From Bacteroidota bacterium (GTDB lineage Bacteria > Bacteroidota > Bacteroidia > AKYH767-A > OLB10), in NCBI GenBank assembly GCA_016699635.1, contig CP064983.1, positions 124,001 through 188,000 of the forward strand: a stretch of DNA of 64,000 nt, given 5' to 3'. Both the position numbers and the translations under genes were made by a program. Positions 58,240 through 64,000 of the stretch are shown here, piece after piece. The notes under the pieces were generated by a model that was not told the DNA's origin, did not search any database, and saw only the letters and a list, made by a program, of their open reading frames with translations. How positions within the stretch are numbered: position 1 is the stretch's first letter; each line of letters begins with the position of its first letter.

Positions 58240-59686
58240 ATGCAAGCCATTCAGCAAAATTCGCTTCGGTGGTTTTATGGCCTTACAGCCATATATATGC
58301 TAATGGCAGTATTCAGTTTGGTGAATGAATTTTATTGGCTATTGATTTTGCCTGCGGGCATTTTAATCGGGTACTCTGCACTCTATCATCTTGACAAATT
58401 ATTTCTTTTTACTGCATTCTGCACTCCCTTAGCGATTAACCTTTCAAAAACTGATTTAGGAATCGGTGTCAGTCTGCCAACAGAGCCTATTTTGTTTGGC
58501 ATGATGATCATCTATCTTCTTTCAAAATTTATTGATGGCAGGTATGAGAAGTCCTTTATCAAACATCCAATTACCGTTCTCATTCTGATTCATCTTGCAT
58601 GGATGCTGATTACAAGTTTCACAAGCAGCATGTTTCTTGTTTCTATAAAACATTTTGTAGCAAGATTGTGGTTTGTTGTTATTGGCTTTATGCTTGCAAC
58701 ATCCATCTTTAAGGATGAAAAGAAAATGCGGCAGTTTATATGGTTCTATGCTGTTGGAATGGCAATAACCATTATCTATACAATCACCCGTCACAGCATA
58801 AATGGATTTACACAGCAATCTGCACACTGGGTGATGACACCTTTTTATAATGACCATACGGAATATGCTGCTGTACTTGCTTTGATGCTGCCTCCGATTT
58901 TTGGGTTGATGCTTTTGAAACATAAATCTTTTATGTACCGCTTTTTTGCATTTCTGATTTCAGGATTGGTAATTGTTGCAATAGTATTATCATACACTCG
59001 TGCCACCTGGCTCAGTCTGGCTGTGGCTCTTGTCTCTATGCTTGCTTATGTTTTCAGAGTAAAGACATGGGCTGTAGTAGCTATAATAATTTCAATGGTT
59101 GTGGGTTTTCAGATTTTTCAATCAACAGTGTTATACAAATTCGGAAAAACAAAGGAGTATTCACAGAATGACTACCGCGGGCATTTAAAGTCTATTACCA
59201 ATATAAAGACTGATGCATCAAATGTGGAGCGTCTTAACCGTTGGAGTTGTGCCTGGCGAATGTTCTTAGATAAACCTGTTTTCGGATGGGGACCGGGCAC
59301 CTATCAGTTTCAGTATTCTGTTTATCAACTACAGTTTGAAAAAACCTACATCAGCACCAACCTTGGCGATAAAGGAAATGCACATAGCGAATATCAAGTC
59401 CATTAAGCGAACAAGGTTTTATGGGAACTATAATTTTTGTTGCATTAGCTGTTGTGGTTCTTTACAAAGCATCAAGAGTCTTTTGCAAACGAATTCTAAC
59501 AACATCAAGGTGCTTGCATTATCCATGCAGGTTGGTTTAATTACCTATCTTGTTCATGGATTTTTAAACAATTTTTTAGATAAGGACAAAGCCTCAATTC
59601 CATTTTGGGCATTTGTAGCTGCTATTACCGTAATGGACTATTATCACAATAAAAAACAACTAAACCCATCAACTGAGCGAGCGTAA
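58240..59686 (+). CDS. O-antigen ligase / Wzy-like polymerase (two frameshifts)
   Basis: Polytopic membrane protein of about 482 residues. Around 10-12 helices with a large periplasmic loop; signatures include LSYTRATWLSLAVALV, RLNRWSCAWRMFLDKPVFGW, GPGTYQF and GNAHSEY, which match the Wzy_C/O-antigen-ligase domain (conserved R and H). Breaks: one base missing near 59395 (SPLSEQGFMGT restored) and one A missing near 59468 (YKSIKSLLQTN). Either polymerises repeat units (Wzy) or ligates them to lipid A (WaaL); the two cannot be separated from sequence. Its 3' end overlaps the convergent SpoIIE gene by 18 bp. Confidence 0.85.
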
Positions 59687-60895
59687 TGATAAGATGGTAA
59701 CATCATCGCTAAAACTATTGCCCTCTCTGAAATGATCCAAATCTGCAATCAGTTTTTTATGAAATTCATCAATGCTTGAATTGTTCATATTCTGCTCTAT
59801 AAATAATTTTAACGCCTCCATACCATAAAAATCACCCTTAAGGTTTTCGAGCTCTGTAATACCATCGGTATAACAAAAAACAGAATCACCACTATTTATT
59901 TTTACATGACCTTCGTTTATAAATGGCAACTCATCAAACATGCCTAAACCTGTTGTGCCTCTTTCTAAAAGTTCAGACTTGTTTTTACTACAAAATACAG
60001 GAGGATTATGACCGGCATTAACATAATTAATTTCACCTTTTTTGAAATTTATCAGTCCGATAAAAAAGGTTATAAACTTTTCACCTTTTGCAGTCTTGCT
60101 CACACAGTCATTTAATTCAGCAACTAAGTTTGTAAGTACTGGTCTGTTTTTTATTAATGCATGCAGGTTAGCCTGGAAATTAGACATCAGCAATGCAGCT
60201 GCCATTCCTTTTCCTGAAACATCTGCCATGCAAAAAATATGCTCGTGTTTGTTGAGAGAAATAAAATCATAATAATCACCTCCCACCTGTTGATGTGGAA
60301 GATAATGTGTTGCTATCTCGAAATATTCATTTCCACATAAGCCAACGGGAAATAACATCTCCTGCATTTCTGCTGCCAGTTCAAGTTCTTTGCGAAATCC
60401 TGCCTGCGCAACCGCTTCTTTATTTAAACGTTTATTTTCTATTGCTACCACAATAATATTTGTAATGGTATGAATGAATGGAACAACTTCTTTTATTGAA
60501 ATTGACTGACTCGGGTCAATTGCACCAACAATGCAATAAGCCAATAACATTTCATTGTGATAAACCGGTATAACCGATTCATCTTTTTCAAGCCACTGTG
60601 GTGTGGCTACTGTCTTTGATTTAGAAAATGATATTTCATTGAGAAACAATTCCGGTTGCAAACGACCGAGTTCTTCTTTCATGCCATAGGACAGCACCTG
60701 CTTCCAACCATTCTCATTGACAAACAAAGAAAGTTTTCCAGCCTTTAAATGATCATGCAAAACATTTTCATAAATCTGATACAACTGTTCAGCAGGCAGG
60801 TTGTAATTAATTGCTTTTGTAATCTGCAAAAGCCAATGCAACTGTACTTTCTTTGACTGAAGGTCGGCAGCAAGTTTATCGGTGGTTTCTTCCAT
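59669..60895 (-). CDS. GAF-SpoIIE family serine phosphatase
   Basis: PP2C-type phosphatase of 408 residues that typically dephosphorylates anti-sigma-factor antagonists or regulates stress and envelope signalling. The N-terminal about 180 residues resemble a GAF-like sensor (LQITKAINYNLPAEQLYQIY ... ESVIPVYHNEMLLAYCIVGA). The SpoIIE/PP2C core has QQVGGDYYDFISL, CMADVSGKGMAAALLMS, YVNAGHNPPVFCS, FCYTDGITELEN and FSDDVTILSL, with the metal-binding Asp residues present. ATG at 60895, 2 bp after the lpxD-like stop, so co-transcribed. No kinase/STAS partner is in the window. Confidence 0.92.
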   Translation of the reverse strand: MEETTDKLAADLQSKKVQLHWLLQITKAINYNLPAEQLYQIYENVLHDHLKAGKLSLFVNENGWKQVLSYGMKEELGRLQPELFLNEISFSKSKTVATPQWLEKDESVIPVYHNEMLLAYCIVGAIDPSQSISIKEVVPFIHTITNIIVVAIENKRLNKEAVAQAGFRKELELAAEMQEMLFPVGLCGNEYFEIATHYLPHQQVGGDYYDFISLNKHEHIFCMADVSGKGMAAALLMSNFQANLHALIKNRPVLTNLVAELNDCVSKTAKGEKFITFFIGLINFKKGEINYVNAGHNPPVFCSKNKSELLERGTTGLGMFDELPFINEGHVKINSGDSVFCYTDGITELENLKGDFYGMEALKLFIEQNMNNSSIDEFHKKLIADLDHFREGNSFSDDVTILSLRSLS

Positions 60896-60897
60896 CA

Positions 60898-61836
60898 CTA
60901 TTCTTTGTTATCCAAAAACTCAAACACTTCAGGCAATCGTTTCATCAATGCAAGTTCACGCATTTTTAAACGGGCATCGGTTGTGGGACTGCCGAAGTAA
61001 GTCTTACCTGCATCTAATGTTTTACCAACTCCTGACTGGCCGAGCACCACTGCTCCTTTGCCAATAGTCAAATCTTTCTGAACACCAACCTGTCCCCATA
61101 AAATAACATCATCTTCAATAGTGACAACACCGGCTATGCCCACCTGTGCAGCAAACAAACAGTTCTTACCTATCACCGTATCATGGTATACATGCACATG
61201 ATTGTCCATTCTTGTTCCACTGCCAATAACAGTATCGCCTGACACGCCTTTATCAACTGTACAACATGCTCCGATCTCAACATAATCACCAATAATTACA
61301 CGACCACAAGTATGCATTTTATCAAATCCTTCGGGGCGTCTTTTAAAGTAAAAAGCATCAGCACCAATAACACTGTTGGCATGAATGATTACACCATCAC
61401 CTATTTCGCAATGATCATAAATAACTACACCGGGATATATCAGACAATTTTTACCCACTTTACTATGAGCGCCAACTACACTTCCCTGCATCAACACAGT
61501 TCCTTCACCAATCACAGCAGTTTGATCAACCTGTTGCATACTAAAAGTTAATGGTCTGTATTTTTTTGTCAACAGATTATAATCTCTGAACGGATCGTCT
61601 GAAATAATTAATGCTTTGCCTTCAGGACAGGAAACTTCTTTATTTATCAGAATAGTTGTGGCTGCAGAATTTAGTGCTTTATCATAATACTTTGGGTGAT
61701 CTACAAATGTGATATCACCTTTTTTAACTTTATGTATTTCATTGATGCCTGTAATCTGAAAGCCGGCATCGCCAATATATTTTGCATTCAGGAGTGAAGC
61801 TACATCAGCAAGCCTGATTGCTGGTAATATTTTCAT
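60898..61836 (-). CDS. LpxD-like UDP-3-O-acylglucosamine N-acyltransferase
   Basis: Hexapeptide-repeat acyltransferase, 312 residues, resembling LpxD that adds the second acyl chain to UDP-3-O-acyl-GlcN in lipid A synthesis. The N-terminal uridine-binding domain (GDITFVDHPKYYDKALNSAA ... DPFRDYNLLTKKY) precedes a beta-helix (IYPGVVIYDHCEIGDGVIIH) with DNHVHVYHDTVIGKNC, which retains the conserved His region, and a C-terminal helix. Bacteroidota often carry two LpxD-like copies, so this may be the paralogue. It is the first gene of the minus-strand pair with the SpoIIE phosphatase and is divergent from the TonB receptor. Confidence 0.85.
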   Translation of the reverse strand: MKILPAIRLADVASLLNAKYIGDAGFQITGINEIHKVKKGDITFVDHPKYYDKALNSAATTILINKEVSCPEGKALIISDDPFRDYNLLTKKYRPLTFSMQQVDQTAVIGEGTVLMQGSVVGAHSKVGKNCLIYPGVVIYDHCEIGDGVIIHANSVIGADAFYFKRRPEGFDKMHTCGRVIIGDYVEIGACCTVDKGVSGDTVIGSGTRMDNHVHVYHDTVIGKNCLFAAQVGIAGVVTIEDDVILWGQVGVQKDLTIGKGAVVLGQSGVGKTLDAGKTYFGSPTTDARLKMRELALMKRLPEVFEFLDNKE

Positions 61837-61855
61837 ATTTCAAACTGTTTGACTG

Positions 61856-61863
61856 CAAATGTA
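61856..61863 (-). promoter_or_regulatory. -7 promoter element of the lpxD-like gene
   Basis: TACATTTG on the minus strand matches TAnnTTTG, 19 bp before the ATG at 61836. Confidence 0.55.
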
Positions 61864-62031
61864 ACGAATGTGTTGTCATTAGCCATCTGAATTACCGCAA
61901 TCAATTTATAAAAAAAATAACAGTGTTTAACAAAAATATTTTTTCAGGCATGTAACAAATATGTTTTTGTACGTCCTATCTTCAACTATCAATCATTTGA
62001 ACCGGATTAATTTTTCAGCTCTAAAAAATTT

Positions 62032-64000
62032 ATGAAAAGATTTATTGCTCTCACCTATGCACTTCTTTGTTTTACACTTGCATTTGCCCAAAAACCTACA
62101 CAGACAGTCAGAGGTACAATAACTGATCAGCAGAGTAAAGAGCCTTTAATTGGCGCCTCGATAGTTTGGCTTGACTCTTCAACATTCATTGGTGCTACTG
62201 CTGATATAAATGGAAATTTCAGACTGAATAACATTCGTGTTGGAAGGCAAGATTTTAAAATCTCCTTTCTCGGCTATCGTGAAAATGTAATCACCAGCAT
62301 CATCACATCGGGCAAAGAAGTGGTTTTAAATATTGAATTGGAGCAGTCTGTAGTTACTGCAAAAGCTGTTACTATTGTTGCTGAAAAACAAAAAGATAAA
62401 CCCAACAATGAACTTACTACAGTGAGTGCAAGATCATTTACAATAGAAGAAACTTCGCTATGCAGGCAGTGTTGGTGATCCATCGCGTATGGCTGCAAAC
62501 TATGCAGGTGTAAGTGGTGCCAACGACTCCAGAAACGACATCATCATTCGAGGTAATTCACCAACAGGATTGTTATGGAGACTCAATGGTGTTGAAATTC
62601 CGAATCCTAACCATTTTGGTTCATTAGGTACTACAGGTGGCCCTATTTCAATTCTTAATAATAATGTTTTGGACAAATCTGATTTTCTTACAGGTGCCTT
62701 TCCTGCAGAATACGGAAACGTTCTTGCAGGTGTTTTCGACCTACAAATGCGAACCGGCAACAATGAAAAACATGAGTTTCTGGCACAGGTTGGCTTTAAT
62801 GGATTTGAAGCAGGTGCAGAAGGGCCTATCAGTAAAAAACAAGGCTCATCCTATTTAATTAATTACCGCTATTCCACACTTGGAGTTTTTAATGCATTGG
62901 GAATTAATTTCGGAACAGGCACTGCAATACCAAAATATCAGGATGTTTCTTTTAACATTAAAATTCCAACCAACAAAGCCGGAAAATTCACGTTATTCGG
63001 CATGGGAGGTATCAGTGGTATTGAAGTTCTTGAAAAAGACAGAGACACTACTCAAAAAAATCTTTATGTAGATGATAAAAGGCAAAATGGTTACTTCGAC
63101 AATACCATGGGCGTTGTTGGACTGATGCATACATTTTTTATCAACAATTCTACCTACACCAAATTCAGCCTTTCTGCATCTATTGCAGGGCAAAAATACA
63201 AAGTGGACACCTTGCCCGACTTTGTTGATTACGCTGTGCCCTATTACAGAAACAAGTCCGACCAGCAGAAATACAGTGCTGATTTCAGCCTTAACAAAAA
63301 GTTTTCTTCAAAAGACTTCCTGAAAACCGGATTCAGCTTTTCGCAATATCACTATACCTATCGCGACAGTGGTGTGGTGGACAGTGTTTGGGAATCTTAC
63401 ACAGATTATAACGGCAATGCACTACTCACCAAACTTTATGTAGAATGGCAGCATCGTTTTTCCGATCAGTTATCATTGAACAGTGGAGTTTACACACAAC
63501 TATTTAATTACAATAATACTTACAGCATAGAACCACGCATTGGAGCCAAATGGGAAATCAGCGATAAGCAATCTCTGAGTTTGGGTACAGGACTACACAG
63601 TCAGTTACAACCAATGTACATCTATTTTGTAAAAACAATGAAAGATGATGGCAGCTATTACGAAACGAACAAAAATCTAAAAATGACTAAGAGCTATCAT
63701 GCCGTGTTGGCTTATGACAGAAATATTTCAAAGGTTTTCAGAATAAAAACAGAAGTGTATTATCAATATTTATTTGATGCCCCAGTTGAAAAACGGCCTA
63801 CATTTTTTTCAGTGTTAAATGAAGGTGCCGACTTTGGCATTGCAGGAATTGACAGTTTAGAAAATAAAGGCACAGGTTATAACTATGGTTTTGAATTTAC
63901 TGCTGAGAAATTCTACAGTAAAGGTTATTATTTCCTATTTACAGCCAGCCTCTTTGAATCGAAATATAAAGGCTCTGATGGCGTTGGACGAAGCACTGCA
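62032..64000 (+). CDS. TonB-dependent outer-membrane receptor with regulatory domain, 3' partial (one frameshift)
   Basis: Outer-membrane receptor energised by TonB, continuing past the window. Signal MKRFIALTYALLCFTLAFAQ. Residues about 20-110 are a CarboxypepD regulatory-like domain (VRGTITDQQSKEPLIGASIV ... GNFRLNNIRVG). The plug follows (RMAANYAGVSGANDSRNDII, GNSPTGLLWRLNGVEIPNPN, GTTGGPISILNNNVLDKSDF, GAFPAEYGNVLAGVFDLQMR), then the barrel strands (YRYSTLGVFNALG, KTGFSFSQYHYTYRDSG). The frame breaks near 62458, where two bases (GC in GCGC) are missing: ETSRYAGSVGDPSRM is restored. After that it is open to 64000. Substrate unknown; no SusD partner is visible. Confidence 0.9.

Noticed and set aside
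1..64000. Mobile elements, toxin-antitoxin pairs, restriction or CRISPR systems, tRNA and rRNA genes
   Set aside because: I looked on both strands and found no transposase, integrase, nuclease, reverse transcriptase, Cas-like product, or cloverleaf-like stretch with CCA-end and anticodon arm that I could support.

Overview
The window looks like a chromosomal segment of a Bacteroidota member (Chitinophagales/Sphingobacteriales-like, probably uncultured or draft quality). The evidence is direct. Four large secreted proteins end in type IX secretion (T9SS) sorting domains. Bacteroidota-only small families (DUF4295, DUF4834) are present. Several genes have the -7 promoter element TAnnTTTG, Shine-Dalgarno sequences are nearly absent, and the DNA is AT-rich. 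No rRNA, tRNA, CRISPR array, insertion sequence or prophage was recognised.

Layout. 0-6 kb: periplasmic parvulin/SurA chaperone operon, a MoxR ATPase and a lipoprotein. 6-10.6 kb (minus): rpmB-rpmG-DUF4295-ftsY, a lipoprotein and guaA. 10.7-14 kb: thrS-infC-rpmI-rplT, closed by a clear terminator. 14-18.7 kb (minus): small secreted protein, long coiled-coil repeat protein, HMG-CoA lyase, pyrD. 18.8-24.3 kb: mntR-mntH (Nramp fused to a UspA domain), smpB, recA, TPR lipoprotein. 24.3-42.6 kb: block of giant secreted T9SS cargo (beta-propeller-like, PKD, LamG/Ig/Fn3), interrupted by wcaF, a DUF922 protein, ybaB and a regulatory-domain protein. 42.9-52.8 kb: AlkD-like repair protein, outer-membrane protein, PepSY-like protein, carB, DUF4834, LolE-like permease, NamZ/DUF1343, ribF, LRR protein, GNAT. 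52.9-61.8 kb: surface polysaccharide cluster (GT2, membrane glycosyltransferase-like protein, flippase, Wzz, O-antigen ligase/polymerase) facing a SpoIIE phosphatase and an LpxD-like acyltransferase. 62-64 kb: a TonB-dependent receptor running off the end.

The dominant oddity is indels. About 45 single- or double-base indels, mostly in A/T homopolymers, break 23 genes, including essential ones (rpmB, ftsY, ribF, carB, pyrD, smpB). Undoing them restores a family-like sequence and a length divisible by three in each gene I recounted. The simplest reading is uncorrected sequencing error, not decay. I therefore annotate frameshifted genes as single composite CDSs and give the corrected lengths. 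Three genes also carry an apparent in-frame stop.

Functionally the window combines housekeeping with cell-envelope biology. It holds outer-membrane protein folding (SurA-type), lipoprotein export (LolE-like), lipid A (LpxD-like), polysaccharide assembly and large secreted adhesin or enzyme-like proteins. The most interesting items are the giant LamG/unknown/CBM/Ig/Fn3/T9SS protein at 34-40.6 kb, the G8 tract at the start of the PKD giant, the infC gene with an ATA start behind a perfect Shine-Dalgarno, and the mntR operator overlapping its own promoter.
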